Assembly (NCBI RefSeq): GCF_937892565.1
Contig: NZ_CALAHQ010000023.1
Location: 62,001-126,000 of the forward strand
DNA: 64,000 nucleotides
DNA from: an uncultured Roseicyclus sp.
GTDB lineage: Bacteria > Pseudomonadota > Alphaproteobacteria > Rhodobacterales > Rhodobacteraceae
Direction of reading: 5' to 3'
Positions 8,827 through 17,344 of the stretch are shown here, piece after piece (within the stretch, counting starts at the first letter, position 1; each line of letters opens with the position of its first letter). A model generated the notes under the pieces. It saw only the letters and a program-made list of their open reading frames with translations. It searched no databases and was not told the DNA's origin. Position numbers and translations under genes: made by a program.

Positions 8827-9695
8827 GCCGCAGCCGAGGCGCTCAGCGTGCGCAGCGCATCTTCCAATTCGATATAGCCGGGGCGGTGATGTCCGGGTGC
8901 GTTCTGGCGTCCCACCTCGATGCACAGCATGGTGGCGTGATTGTGCAGATTGGCGACCAGCACCTCGCGGATCATCAGATAGAACTGATGATCTTCCTCC
9001 ACCACGGATTTGAGCTTGACCGAAAACGGGCCGACAAAGCCATAGGCCAGAAACACACCCAGAAAGGTGCCCACCAACGCCCCCCCGATCAGACCGCCCA
9101 GAACCTCGGGCGGCTGATCGATCGAGGCCATGGTCTTGATCACGCCCAAGACGGCGGCCACGATCCCCAAGGCCGGCAAACCATCCGCCACCGTCTGCAG
9201 CGCATGCGATGTGTGCAAGGCATGATGCAGATTGGCCTCGATCCGCTTGTCGAGCACTTCTTCGACCTGATGGGGGTCATCGTAATTCATCGCGGCCGAA
9301 CGCAAGGTGTCACAGATCAGTTCGACGGCTTCCTGATCGGCCTGAATCCGGGGATAGCGGCCAAAGATCGCCGATTCGGCCGGGGCTTCGATGTGTTGTT
9401 CAAGCGCCACGGCATTCTGACGGCCCATTCGGATCAATTCGAACATCAGGCACAACAGGTCGCGATAGTCCGAATGCTTCCAGGCGGCGCCCTTGAACAC
9501 CTTTGCCATGTCCTTGAGCGTGTGTTTGACCGTGGCCATGTCATTGCCGATCAAGAAGGCACCGGTCGCCGCACCGCCGATCATCATCATCTCAAAGGGC
9601 AGCGCCTTTATGATGATGCCCATCTTGCCACCCGCCAGGAGATAGCCACCAAAGACCATGCCAAAGACGACAACGATACCGATGATGCCGATCAT
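8823..9695 (-). CDS. motA: MotA, flagellar motor stator protein
   Basis: MotA forms, with MotB, the proton-conducting stator that drives rotation. The 290-aa protein has four hydrophobic segments: two near the N-terminus (GIIGIVVVFGMVFGGYLLAGG, ALPFEMMMIGGAATGAF) and two at about 170-230, including the conserved Pro in VADGLPALGIVAAVLGVIK. Between them is the large cytoplasmic loop with charged residues that contact FliG. Its partner motB lies separately at 21247-22095. A 61-base gap separates motA from the upstream motE-like gene. Confidence 0.97.
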   Translation of the reverse strand: MIGIIGIVVVFGMVFGGYLLAGGKMGIIIKALPFEMMMIGGAATGAFLIGNDMATVKHTLKDMAKVFKGAAWKHSDYRDLLCLMFELIRMGRQNAVALEQHIEAPAESAIFGRYPRIQADQEAVELICDTLRSAAMNYDDPHQVEEVLDKRIEANLHHALHTSHALQTVADGLPALGIVAAVLGVIKTMASIDQPPEVLGGLIGGALVGTFLGVFLAYGFVGPFSVKLKSVVEEDHQFYLMIREVLVANLHNHATMLCIEVGRQNAPGHHRPGYIELEDALRTLSASAAA

Positions 9696-9756
9696 CTGCG
9701 GGGCACTCCTGCTGGGACGGGGTCACATTGCGGCGAAAGGTTTAATTTTCCGTCTC

Positions 9757-10368
9757 TCACGGGGGTGTGGCAGTTGCCGCAAACCGCGGTGCCGAGCTGT
9801 TGCGCGTGGCGATCACGACCGAAACGGCATAGGCCTGTTCCGGCGTCAGCTCGGCCATCAGCGTGGCCGATGCCGCCGGAGCCATGCGGGTCAGGAAACC
9901 GGCCGCGAAACTTGGGTCCATTTGCCCAAAGATCGCGGCGGCTTCTGCCGCGGGCATGGTCTCGTAGACCTGCGTCAAGCGGTCCAGATCGGTTTCGGCT
10001 GCGCTGTCAGAGATGGCGATCAAGGCAGAAAGCCGCTCTTCGGCGGCTGCAAGCTCGGCCAGGCGTGTTTCGACAAGGGCTTGGGCGGCGGCTACCGCGC
10101 GTTCGCGATCGGCAAGCAGCGCTTCGCGGTCCGCCAGCGTGCGGCGCAGAACGTCGATCTCGATCAACGCCGATTGCAGGGTTTCGGTCATCCCCGGCAC
10201 GGCAGATGGCGTGACGGGCGCAGGCGTTGCATCTTGGGCAAAAGCGAAATCCAGCGTGCCGACCCGCAGCACAGCCGAGGCCGCAAAGACCAGGCCAAGC
10301 GTGGTCAGGACCCAGCGTTGCCGTCGCCGGCCGCGCCGTTGGCGGACAATCTCATCAGATCGCGCCAT
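9757..10368 (-). CDS. MotE-like periplasmic stator-associated protein
   Basis: This 203-aa protein has a short basic N-terminus, one membrane anchor (about residues 18-44), a coiled-coil region (about 65-110, ADREALLADRERAVAAAQ) and a helical C-terminal domain with YETMPAAEAAAIFGQMDPSFAAGFLTRM. That last pattern resembles the MgtE N-terminal-like fold of MotE, a chaperone for the stator ring protein MotC in Rhizobium. The position between fliL and motA supports a stator role. The assignment is by pattern only. Confidence 0.72.
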   Translation of the reverse strand: MARSDEIVRQRRGRRRQRWVLTTLGLVFAASAVLRVGTLDFAFAQDATPAPVTPSAVPGMTETLQSALIEIDVLRRTLADREALLADRERAVAAAQALVETRLAELAAAEERLSALIAISDSAAETDLDRLTQVYETMPAAEAAAIFGQMDPSFAAGFLTRMAPAASATLMAELTPEQAYAVSVVIATRNSSAPRFAATATPP

Positions 10369-10371
10369 GGA

Positions 10372-10905
10372 TCAGCCCTGCCCGTTGCGCAGCAAAGCCG
10401 GCGCGCCCGCAGCGGCCCGGCGGCTGCCGAATGTCGGTTGCGCGGGCGCCAGGTCGGTTGATGCCGGAACCGCCGCGATGCCGGGCGTTTCAGCCGCCGA
10501 TATCACCGCAGGCTCGATGCCCATATCCAAGGCCACATAATCCGGGATCGGCTTGGGTGCTGCCGGCTTGCGGGGCGCGGGCGCAAGCGCGCCTTGCACC
10601 ACCATCGCTTCCTCTGCGAAATCATGGCAGGCCGCGATCATCAGCTCCAGCTCCGCGGAAATCTCGCGTGCCTGTCGCACCTGATCGAGCAAGTGATGGC
10701 TTACCCCGTCGCTGCTCTGCCGTGCTTGCGCGAGTGCGGCCTTCATTTCATCGACTTGTGCCGACAAGACCGCAATGGCCCCGCCTATTCCCTTGTCAAA
10801 GCTGGTCAATCGCGCCAACCGCCGTGACAGGATCAGGCAATAGATGGCAGCCCCCGCCGAGGCAGCGATCATCAAGATATCGGCGGCAATGGAAAGATAA
10901 GGCAT
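10372..10905 (-). CDS. Membrane-anchored coiled-coil protein of the flagellar operon (DUF6468-like)
   Basis: The 177-aa product has one N-terminal membrane segment (about residues 5-26, ending YCLILSRRL), a helical coil of about 80 residues (FDKGIGGAIAVLSAQVDEMKAAL), then a Pro/Ala-rich tail. This matches, from memory, the DUF6468 family found beside fliL in alphaproteobacterial flagellar operons. Its ATG directly follows the fliL stop, and motE-like starts 3 bases after its own stop. The function is unknown; a scaffold at the stator or basal body is only a guess. Confidence 0.65.
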   Translation of the reverse strand: MPYLSIAADILMIAASAGAAIYCLILSRRLARLTSFDKGIGGAIAVLSAQVDEMKAALAQARQSSDGVSHHLLDQVRQAREISAELELMIAACHDFAEEAMVVQGALAPAPRKPAAPKPIPDYVALDMGIEPAVISAAETPGIAAVPASTDLAPAQPTFGSRRAAAGAPALLRNGQG

Positions 10906-11415
10906 TCAGTTCACCACAAATTGCGTGACAAGAAGATCCCGGACCCGGCCTTCGCCGGTCACGATCTGGATCCGGCGCAGCATCTGCGCGCGCAGGCGTG
11001 CAAGGCTGGCCGGATCGCTCAGTTCGGTAATCGAAATCACCCGCAGATAGCTGTTGAGCACATCCATCACCCGCGGGCTGAGCAAGCTTACCTCCGCCAC
11101 ATGGACAGGCTCCACCTCAAGCGCCGCGCTGAACATCAGATGGCGGGCCGCCTGTTCGGCACCCAGCGAGATCACCAAGGTCTCAAGCGGCACAAAGGCC
11201 ACGGCCATCGGGGGGCTTGCATCCGTATCCGATGCATCCGATTCGCCACCTTCGGCACCCGCTTCGGCCACGGTCTTGGGCGCGAAAGGGCCCATGCTGA
11301 CCGCCCAATAGCCGCCCGCACCGCCCAGAACGGCAAGCACCACGCCAATCAGCAGGGGCAACAACAGGCCCCGCTTCTTGCGTGGGGCTTCAGTCTCGGT
11401 CTGATCGTCGGCCAT
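10906..11415 (-). CDS. fliL: FliL, flagellar basal body-associated protein
   Basis: This is the canonical FliL: 169 aa, a cytoplasmic basic start (APRKKRG), one membrane segment (about 15-38), a linker, and a periplasmic FliL domain (AVAFVPLETLVISLG, FSAALEVEPVHVAEVSLLSPRVMDVLNSYLR) ending with the conserved tail RIQIVTGEGRVRDLLVTQFVVN. FliL rings surround stator units and increase motor torque. It heads the leftward fliL-to-flhB block and is divergent from fliF, with the promoters in the 101-base gap. Confidence 0.95.
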   Translation of the reverse strand: MADDQTETEAPRKKRGLLLPLLIGVVLAVLGGAGGYWAVSMGPFAPKTVAEAGAEGGESDASDTDASPPMAVAFVPLETLVISLGAEQAARHLMFSAALEVEPVHVAEVSLLSPRVMDVLNSYLRVISITELSDPASLARLRAQMLRRIQIVTGEGRVRDLLVTQFVVN

Positions 11416-11461
11416 GGGCGCGGGCTCTCCGTTTTGATGGGCCCTGTTTAGCGCCGCTGCA

Positions 11462-11476
11462 CTAACCGAATCTTAA
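11462..11476. promoter_or_regulatory. CtrA-like site between fliL and fliF
   Basis: The fliL/fliF divergent gap contains CTAA-N7-TTAA, one mismatch from the TTAA-N7-TTAA layout bound by the cell-cycle regulator CtrA. It lies about 40 bases upstream of the fliF start and 47 upstream of fliL. CtrA control of flagellar genes is established in several Rhodobacterales; binding here is inferred from sequence only. Confidence 0.45.
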
Positions 11477-11516
11477 TCGCCCGGCAGATAGGACCACTGG
11501 GACAAGCCAGAATGGC

Positions 11517-13154
11517 ATGGATGCGAGGACCGTGGTGAACGCGCTCACAAGCTTTTGGAACGGGTTGGATGGGCGCCGCCGCGGCGTCCTGGTGGGGGGC
11601 GCCCTGGCCCTGCTGGTCGTCGTGGCGATGCTGGCGCGCAGCGTGACCGCACCAAGCTATGCGCTGCTTTATGCGGGTCTTGATCCGGCGGCGGCGGGCG
11701 ATGTGATCGCCGCGATCGAAGCACGCGGCCTGCCCTATCGGGTGCAAGGTGACGCGATTCATGTCGACCTTCGCGATCGCGATGCGCTGCGCATGGCGCT
11801 TGCGGGTGAGGGCCTGCCGGCCAATGGCGCGGCCGGGTATGAATTGCTCGATTCCCTGTCGGGCTTTGGCACCACGTCACAGATGTTCGATGCCGCCTAT
11901 TGGCGCGCGAAAGAAGGTGAGTTGGCGCGCACCATCGCGGCAAGCCAACATATCCGTGCGGCCCGCGTGCATCTGGCCAACCCCGGCGCCGATCCGTTCC
12001 AGCCCATGCAGGAGGTGACGGCCTCGGTCGCCTTGCGCCCCGCGGCGGGCGGGCTTGGCCCCGGTCATGCCCGCGCGCTCAGGTTTCTGGTGGCATCGTC
12101 GGTTCCGGGGCTTTTGCCCGAGAATGTGACCGTGCTCGATGCCGATAGCGGTCAGGTTCTGGGTGGTCAGGATACGCTCAGCCCAACCGCCGATGCCGCC
12201 GCTCGCGCCGAAGAATTGCGTCGCAATGTCGAACGGCTTCTGGCCGCCCGCGTGGGGCCGGGCAACGCCGTGGTCCAGGTCAACGTGGCACTCGACACCA
12301 CGCGCGAGACGATTCGCGAACGCCGGATCGACCCCGACAGCCGCGTCGCCATCGCCACCGAAAGCGACGAGATATCCAACACCTCGCGCGAAGCGGCGGC
12401 AGGGGGCGTCACGGTCGCCTCAAACCTGCCCGAAGGCGATGCCGCCGGGGGCGAGGGCGAAAGCTCATCCCAGGAATCGGAAACGCGCGAGCGCTTGACC
12501 TTTGACGTGTCGGAAACCCAGCGGGAAATCGCGCGCGAGCCGGGCGATATCCGCAAGATCAGCGTGGCCGTGCTTCTGAATGGGGTTCCCGCGGCTGGCG
12601 CGGACGGAGTCACCCGGATCGAACCGCGCCCCGAGGCGGAAGTCGCCGCACTTCAGGCGCTGGTGCAATCGGCCGTCGGTTTCGACGCCAGCCGCGGCGA
12701 TGAGGTGACCATCCAATCCATGGCTTTTGATGACAGCGTGATCGCGGATCTGGCCGAACCGGGCTTTGTCGACAGGATGAGCCTTGATCTGGGCCGGGTG
12801 TTGCAGACCCTCGTGCTGGCGGCGGCCGCCTTGTTCATCGCCTTTGGCCTGTTGCGGCCGCTGTTGCGGCGCGATCCCGAATTGGCCAGGCTGGATCAAT
12901 CGCTGGCCAACGCATTGCCGCCCATGGCGGGCGATGCGAATGGGCCGAGCGCGGGCATGACCATGTCACAGGCCTTGGGCGCGGATGGGGCAGCGGGCGC
13001 GCTGGCCGCCTTGCCCGGGGCAGAGGCGCCAGATGGGGGCGCGCCCATGCTGGACCCGGTCGAACGCCTGCGCCGCCTGATCGAAGAGCGCGAAGAAGAA
13101 ACCGTTGAAATCCTGCGCGGCTGGATGGAACAGGATGATGAGGTGCGCCCATGA
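11517..13154 (+). CDS. fliF: FliF, flagellar MS-ring protein
   Basis: FliF builds the MS ring, the base on which rod, export gate and switch assemble. The 545-aa product has a first membrane segment (about 24-42), a YscJ/FliF periplasmic region with SYALLYAGLDPAAAGDVIAAI and ARVHLANPG, a Gly/Ser/Glu-rich variable loop (about 295-325), a second membrane segment (about 427-446), and a cytoplasmic tail ending in an acidic helix (RRLIEEREEETVEILRGWMEQ) that matches the FliG-binding C-terminus. It heads a rightward block and overlaps fliH by 4 bases. Confidence 0.97.
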   Translation: MDARTVVNALTSFWNGLDGRRRGVLVGGALALLVVVAMLARSVTAPSYALLYAGLDPAAAGDVIAAIEARGLPYRVQGDAIHVDLRDRDALRMALAGEGLPANGAAGYELLDSLSGFGTTSQMFDAAYWRAKEGELARTIAASQHIRAARVHLANPGADPFQPMQEVTASVALRPAAGGLGPGHARALRFLVASSVPGLLPENVTVLDADSGQVLGGQDTLSPTADAAARAEELRRNVERLLAARVGPGNAVVQVNVALDTTRETIRERRIDPDSRVAIATESDEISNTSREAAAGGVTVASNLPEGDAAGGEGESSSQESETRERLTFDVSETQREIAREPGDIRKISVAVLLNGVPAAGADGVTRIEPRPEAEVAALQALVQSAVGFDASRGDEVTIQSMAFDDSVIADLAEPGFVDRMSLDLGRVLQTLVLAAAALFIAFGLLRPLLRRDPELARLDQSLANALPPMAGDANGPSAGMTMSQALGADGAAGALAALPGAEAPDGGAPMLDPVERLRRLIEEREEETVEILRGWMEQDDEVRP

Positions 13155-13786
13155 TCCGCGCCCTGACGCTTGAAGATTTCACCCGCCTGACCACGACACC
13201 CCCCGAAGCGGTGCCAGCGCCACAAGAAACCCCGACAGGCCCCGATGCCGGCGATGAAACCATGGCCGCCTTCGACGAGGGCTATCGCAGCGGCTGGGAA
13301 GATTGCGCCAAGGCCGAGGCCGAAAGCCAACGCCGCATTGGCGCCGATCTGGCCGCCAATCTCAAGGAATTGTCGCTAAGCTTTGCCCAGGCGCGCGCTG
13401 ATGTTCTGACGGCACTTGGCCCGCTGTTCGAAGACATGGCCGCCCAGCTTTTGCCAAGACTGGCCGCCGAGGCCATCGCCCCGGCCGTCATCGCGGAACT
13501 GCGCGCGGCGGCCGAAAGCGCCACTCAGGCAAAGGCCGTGCTCTTCGCCGCACCCGCCGCATTGCCGGCGCTGGTGCAGCTTGTCGAAATGCAAGACGGG
13601 CTCGAGATCGAACTGCGCGCCGAACCCGCCTATGCCGAAGGTCAGGTCTCGCTGCGCTTTGGCTCAGAGCGGCGTGACGTTGATCTGAGCGATGCCGCCC
13701 GCCGCATGGCCGAAGCGATCCGCGCCTTTGCGGCGCAAGAACACGGCGCGACCCAACCCCCACCCATCCAAAAAGGAATGGCCTGA
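13151..13786 (+). CDS. fliH: FliH-like flagellar assembly protein
   Basis: FliH proteins regulate the FliI export ATPase. This 211-aa protein has a disordered acidic N-terminus, an AAFDEGYRSGWEDCAKAEAE segment like the FliH/YscL linker, a long Ala-rich coil (about 55-95) and a C-terminal domain (LLPRLAAEAIAPAVIAELRAA, IELRAEPAYAEGQVSLRFG) as in FliH. It starts in an ATGA overlap with fliF and ends in a TGATG overlap with fliN. FliH sequences diverge fast, so position and layout carry much of the call. Confidence 0.8.
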   Translation: MIRALTLEDFTRLTTTPPEAVPAPQETPTGPDAGDETMAAFDEGYRSGWEDCAKAEAESQRRIGADLAANLKELSLSFAQARADVLTALGPLFEDMAAQLLPRLAAEAIAPAVIAELRAAAESATQAKAVLFAAPAALPALVQLVEMQDGLEIELRAEPAYAEGQVSLRFGSERRDVDLSDAARRMAEAIRAFAAQEHGATQPPPIQKGMA

Positions 13787-14067
13787 TGTCCGAGCCGAAC
13801 ACCTTGCTGCGCGCCGCCGCCTTGCAGTCGGTCCCGATCGAGATCCGCGTCTCGGTCGGCCGCGCGCGCCCATTGCTGCGCGATGTGATGGAATTGGCAC
13901 CCGAAGCGCTCTTGACGCTCGACAGCCGCATCGAGGATCCGGTGGCGCTATATGTGGGCGACCGGATGATCGCCGAGGGGGAACTGGTCCAGCTTGAGGG
14001 GGAGCGCGAAGGCCAGCTGGCCGTGCGGATCATACGACTGGCCGAGGGTGGGCATGGACCAGCATAG
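13786..14067 (+). CDS. fliN: FliN, flagellar motor switch protein
   Basis: FliN is the C-ring switch subunit. The 93-aa protein is a single SpoA/SurfaceAntigen-type domain with the family pattern VPIEIRVSVGRARPLLRDVMEL, GALL-type turn, then DSRIEDPVALYVGDRMIAEGELVQLEGEREGQLAVRII. The size is typical of the short alphaproteobacterial form. It sits in a TGATG overlap with fliH and overlaps the fliP start by 14 bases. FliM is not in the window. Confidence 0.95.
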   Translation: MSEPNTLLRAAALQSVPIEIRVSVGRARPLLRDVMELAPEALLTLDSRIEDPVALYVGDRMIAEGELVQLEGEREGQLAVRIIRLAEGGHGPA

Positions 14068-14782
14068 GCTTTTGCGAGCACTGGCCTTTGCGGCGGTGGC
14101 GCTGATCTTGCCACAAGCCGCACTTGCGCAAGAGCTGACGCTGAACCTTGGCGATGACGCCTCGCTGACCGCGCGGGCGCTACAGTTGATCGCGCTGATC
14201 ACGGTGCTGAGCCTTGCGCCGGGTCTGGCGATCATGATCACCTGTTTTCCCTTTGTGGTCACGGTGCTGTCGATCCTGCGGCAGGCCATCGGCTTGCAGC
14301 AATCGCCGCCCAACATGCTGATCGTCAGCCTTGCGATGTTCTTGACCTATTTCGTCATGGCCCCCGTCTTTCAGGAAGCCTATCGCATCGGCATCGAACC
14401 CTTGATCGCGGGCGTGTTGCTGCCGCAAGATGCGCTGATCGCGGCCTATGGGCCGTTTCGCGGGTTCATGTTGAACCGGGTGGAAATCGAGACCCTGCAA
14501 AGCCTTGCGCAATTGCGGGGGATCACGGACATCACCGACCCCGAGGCCTCGATCCTTATCCCCGCCTTCATGTTGAGCGAGGTCGAACGCGCCTTTCAGA
14601 TCGGGTTTTTGATCTTTTTGCCCTTTTTGATCATCGATCTGGTGGTGGCCGCGATCTTGATGTCGATGGGCATGATGATGGTGCCGCCCGCGATTGTGTC
14701 GCTGCCCTTCAAGCTTGCCTTTTTTGTCGTGGCCGATGGCTGGGCTTTGGTCACCGGCGCGCTGGTGCGCAGTTATTTCTGA
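14054..14782 (+). CDS. fliP: FliP, flagellar type III export gate protein
   Basis: FliP forms the core channel of the export gate with FliQ and FliR. From the ATG at 14054 the protein is 242 aa with a cleavable signal peptide (to about ALAQ, residue 25) and the highly conserved stretches MITCFPFVVTVLSILRQAIG, PPNMLIVSLAMFLTYFVMAP, and IPAFMLSEVERAFQIGFLIFLPFLIIDLV. A longer frame from 13994 would run through fliN; the inner ATG gives the standard FliP N-terminus. Confidence 0.97.
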   Translation: MDQHRLLRALAFAAVALILPQAALAQELTLNLGDDASLTARALQLIALITVLSLAPGLAIMITCFPFVVTVLSILRQAIGLQQSPPNMLIVSLAMFLTYFVMAPVFQEAYRIGIEPLIAGVLLPQDALIAAYGPFRGFMLNRVEIETLQSLAQLRGITDITDPEASILIPAFMLSEVERAFQIGFLIFLPFLIIDLVVAAILMSMGMMMVPPAIVSLPFKLAFFVVADGWALVTGALVRSYF

Positions 14783-14812
14783 TCCGCAAGATCCAAGTGC
14801 AAGGATAAACCC

Positions 14813-15268
14813 ATGACCGACCATCCGATCCCCCCCCGTGCCAGCACAAATCCGCGGGACGAAAAGCTTCTGGCCATCGCATCCGTTTTTGGCGATGCGG
14901 TGGCGGCGCGCTTGGCCAAGGCACCGGCGGCCCAACCGCAGCGCCGCCCGGATGGCCCGGCCACGACGGCTGACCGTGTGGCATGGCAAACCAACCGCTT
15001 GATCGCGCATTTGCGCGCGCGGGTGGGGCCCGATGAGGGGCGCACGCCGCCCACACGGTCGGCCCCGGCCATGCCACGCCCCCCGATCCAGCCACGCAAG
15101 GCTGCACAGATCCCGGTTTTGGTCGAAGGTGAGGATCTGGCCGCCGAACACCCCGCCGTCATCGCCCATATGCTGCGCGAGGCGCCGCAACACATGCGCG
15201 TGGCCGTGTTGCGCGCGCTGCCCGGGCAAGTCGCCCGTGCCGTGATGCGGCGACTGAGGGTGGCCTGA
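14813..15268 (+). CDS. Small protein with FliG middle-domain-like C-terminus
   Basis: This 151-aa ORF follows fliP after 30 bases with a Shine-Dalgarno-like AAGGATAA. Residues 1-100 are Ala/Pro/Arg-rich and probably partly disordered. The last 45 residues (EHPAVIAHMLREAPQHMR, then VAVLRALPGQVARAVMRRL) follow the EHPQT-type armadillo motif of the FliG middle domain, which contacts FliM. No FliG N-terminal or charged torque domain is present. It could be a flagellar accessory protein that mimics FliG, or a truncated FliG relative, since an IS481 remnant follows directly. The family is not recognised. Confidence 0.6.
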   Translation: MTDHPIPPRASTNPRDEKLLAIASVFGDAVAARLAKAPAAQPQRRPDGPATTADRVAWQTNRLIAHLRARVGPDEGRTPPTRSAPAMPRPPIQPRKAAQIPVLVEGEDLAAEHPAVIAHMLREAPQHMRVAVLRALPGQVARAVMRRLRVA

Positions 15269-15482
15269 GCGCATCACGCCATCCGGTTTCGCAAGCTGAC
15301 GGCGCTGTCAGCCAGCACCATCGCGCGCCTGCGCGCCCAGGGTCCGTTCACCCCCGGCCGCGCGCAAGCCCAGCCTCAAGCCGCGCCGCCAAGCGGCAGC
15401 GGTGTTGGCCCATGCGCGCCATCCGCTTGGGACGGGACCATGGTAAACGGTGCGGGCGCAAGACCCCTGAACAGATCCACCT
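15269..15482. other. Degenerate sequence between the FliG-like gene and the transposase core
   Basis: This stretch should hold the helix-turn-helix N-terminus of the adjacent IS481-type transposase, but all three forward frames are unlike that region and two have early stops. I cannot find clear terminal inverted repeats or a target duplication. It is best read as decayed insertion-sequence DNA, possibly mixed with the original intergenic DNA. Confidence 0.4.
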
Positions 15483-16241
15483 TTGCCATGCCCGATGGCG
15501 TTACGCGCTCGGGCCCGGCGGGTTTTGGCCAAAACGCACGCAGCCCAAACCGATGATCGGTCCGGGGCGGCGATTGCCGCCAAGCTCGGCCTGCCCTGCT
15601 CCACCGTCGCGCGCTGGCTGACGCGGGCGGGGTTGGGCAGGCTTTCGCGGCTCGACCCGCCCGAGCCCGTGCGCCGCTATCAGCGCGAACGGCCGGGAGA
15701 GCTGGTGCATCTCGACATCAAGAAGCTGGGCCGCTTCGCGCGGCGAGGTCACCGCATCACAAGCACCCGCAGGGGCTGCCGCAACCGCGGTGCGGGCTGG
15801 GATTTCGTTCGTGTCGCGACGGATGACGCGACCCGCCTGGCCTATGTCGAGGTGCTGGCCGATGAGCGCAAGGCGACCACCACCGCCTTTGTGCTGCGCG
15901 CGCTGCGCTGGTTCCGCAGCAACGGCATCCGGACCGAACGGGTGATGACCGACACCGGCAGCGCCTATCGCTCACGCCAGTTCCGCAAGGCGCTGCGCTG
16001 GCTGGGCATCCGCCACATATACACGCGCCCCTACACGCCGAAGACCAACGGCAGGGCAGAGAGGTTCATCCAGATCCTTCTGCGGGACTGGGCCGATGAA
16101 CTGTCCCACCCGTCCTCCGCCGCGCGCAATGATGATCTGCCCAGATGGCTTGACTGGTTCAACCGATCAAGACCACATTCCGCACTCAAGGGCCTCGCTC
16201 CGATCTCTGCGGTGAACAACCTGATGAGAAACCACGCCTAG
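15483..16241 (+). pseudogene. IS481-family transposase remnant (catalytic core)
   Basis: The open 252-codon segment carries the DDE core of IS481-type transposases: EPVRRYQRERPGELVHLDIKKLGR, catalytic Asp in VATDDATRLAY, second Asp in RVMTDTGSAYRS, and Glu in KTNGRAERFIQ, ending with HSALKGLAPIS. The usual N-terminal helix-turn-helix half is missing or shifted, and the frame opens only at a TTG without a convincing ribosome site. MTDTGS replaces the common MTDNGS. The stop overlaps the flgI stop on the other strand, so the element ends exactly at the flagellar gene. Probably inactive. Confidence 0.85.
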
Positions 16242-17344
16242 CGCACGATAAATTCTGCGTGCAAGGCGCCCGCTGCCTGAATGGCGTTGAGGATGTCGAT
16301 CATCTCGCGCGGGGAAACACCCAGGGCGTTCAGGCCGCTGACCACATCCGACAGGCTCGTGCCCGCGGGCAATTCGGCCAACCCGGTGGCCTGTTGTTCC
16401 TCGATGGCCACATCGGTGCGCGGCAAGATGACGGTTTCGCCTTCGGCAAAGGGGTTTGGCTGCACCGCGATCGGGCGTTCGTCGATCCGAAGGGTCAGAT
16501 TGCCCTGCGCCACGGCAACGGTGCTGATGCGCACATCCTCGCCCATCACGATGGTGCCCGAGCGCTGATCGACCACGACACGCGCCCGGCGTTCGGGTTC
16601 GACCAGAATATTTTCCACCCGGCTCATCGCATGGGCGGGCGACGGCGTGCGCGTGGCGGTCACATCCAGCGCGACGGTGCCGGAATCCAGCATCACCGCA
16701 ACGCGCTGACCGAAATCGGCATTGATCGCCTGTTCGATGCGGGCGGCGGTGGTGAAATCGGGGCTGCGCAGCGCCAACCGCACTTCACGCAGGCTGTTGA
16801 ACTGAAAATCGACCTCGCGTTCCACGCGGGCACCCGACGGGATCGCCCCTGCCGTCGGCACGCCTTGGACCACCGCAGCCCCATCACCCTCGGCCGCGAC
16901 CCCCCCGGCGATGACCGACCCCTGTGCAACGGCGTAGATCTCGCCATCCGCAGCGGTGAGCGGCGTCATCACCAGGGTGCCGCCCATCAGGCTGTCGGCA
17001 TCGCCGATCGCCGAAACGGTTACATCGATGCGCCCACCCTGACGCGCGAAAGGCGGCAAGACGGCGGTCACGATCACCGCGGCCACGTTTTCCGGCCGGA
17101 ACTGTTCGCCCGTCACGTTGACGCCCAAACGTTCAAGGATGTTGACCATGATCTCTTCGGTGAAGGGCGCGTTGCGCAACCCGTCGCCGGTGCCGTTCAG
17201 GCCCACGATCAACCCGTAGCCCACCAGATCGTTGCCACGCACCCCGTCGAATTCCACCAGATCCTTGATCCGGACCGGCGTGGCCTGTGCGGCTTGCACA
17301 AGGGCCGCGATCACGCCAAGGCACAAAAGGAAAGGGCGGATCAT
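16238..17344 (-). CDS. flgI: FlgI, flagellar P-ring protein
   Basis: FlgI forms the periplasmic P ring around the rod. The 368-aa protein has a signal peptide (to about residue 21, QATP), then the family N-terminus VRIKDLVEFDGVRGNDLVGYGLIVGLNGTGDG, the central MGGTLVMTPLTAADGEIYAVAQG, and the conserved end VSPREMIDILNAIQAAGALHAE. Length is normal. It is last in the leftward motB-flgE-flgK-flgL-flgI block and overlaps flgL by 4 bases. Its stop coincides with the end of the IS481 remnant, yet the protein looks complete. Confidence 0.97.
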   Translation of the reverse strand: MIRPFLLCLGVIAALVQAAQATPVRIKDLVEFDGVRGNDLVGYGLIVGLNGTGDGLRNAPFTEEIMVNILERLGVNVTGEQFRPENVAAVIVTAVLPPFARQGGRIDVTVSAIGDADSLMGGTLVMTPLTAADGEIYAVAQGSVIAGGVAAEGDGAAVVQGVPTAGAIPSGARVEREVDFQFNSLREVRLALRSPDFTTAARIEQAINADFGQRVAVMLDSGTVALDVTATRTPSPAHAMSRVENILVEPERRARVVVDQRSGTIVMGEDVRISTVAVAQGNLTLRIDERPIAVQPNPFAEGETVILPRTDVAIEEQQATGLAELPAGTSLSDVVSGLNALGVSPREMIDILNAIQAAGALHAEFIVR

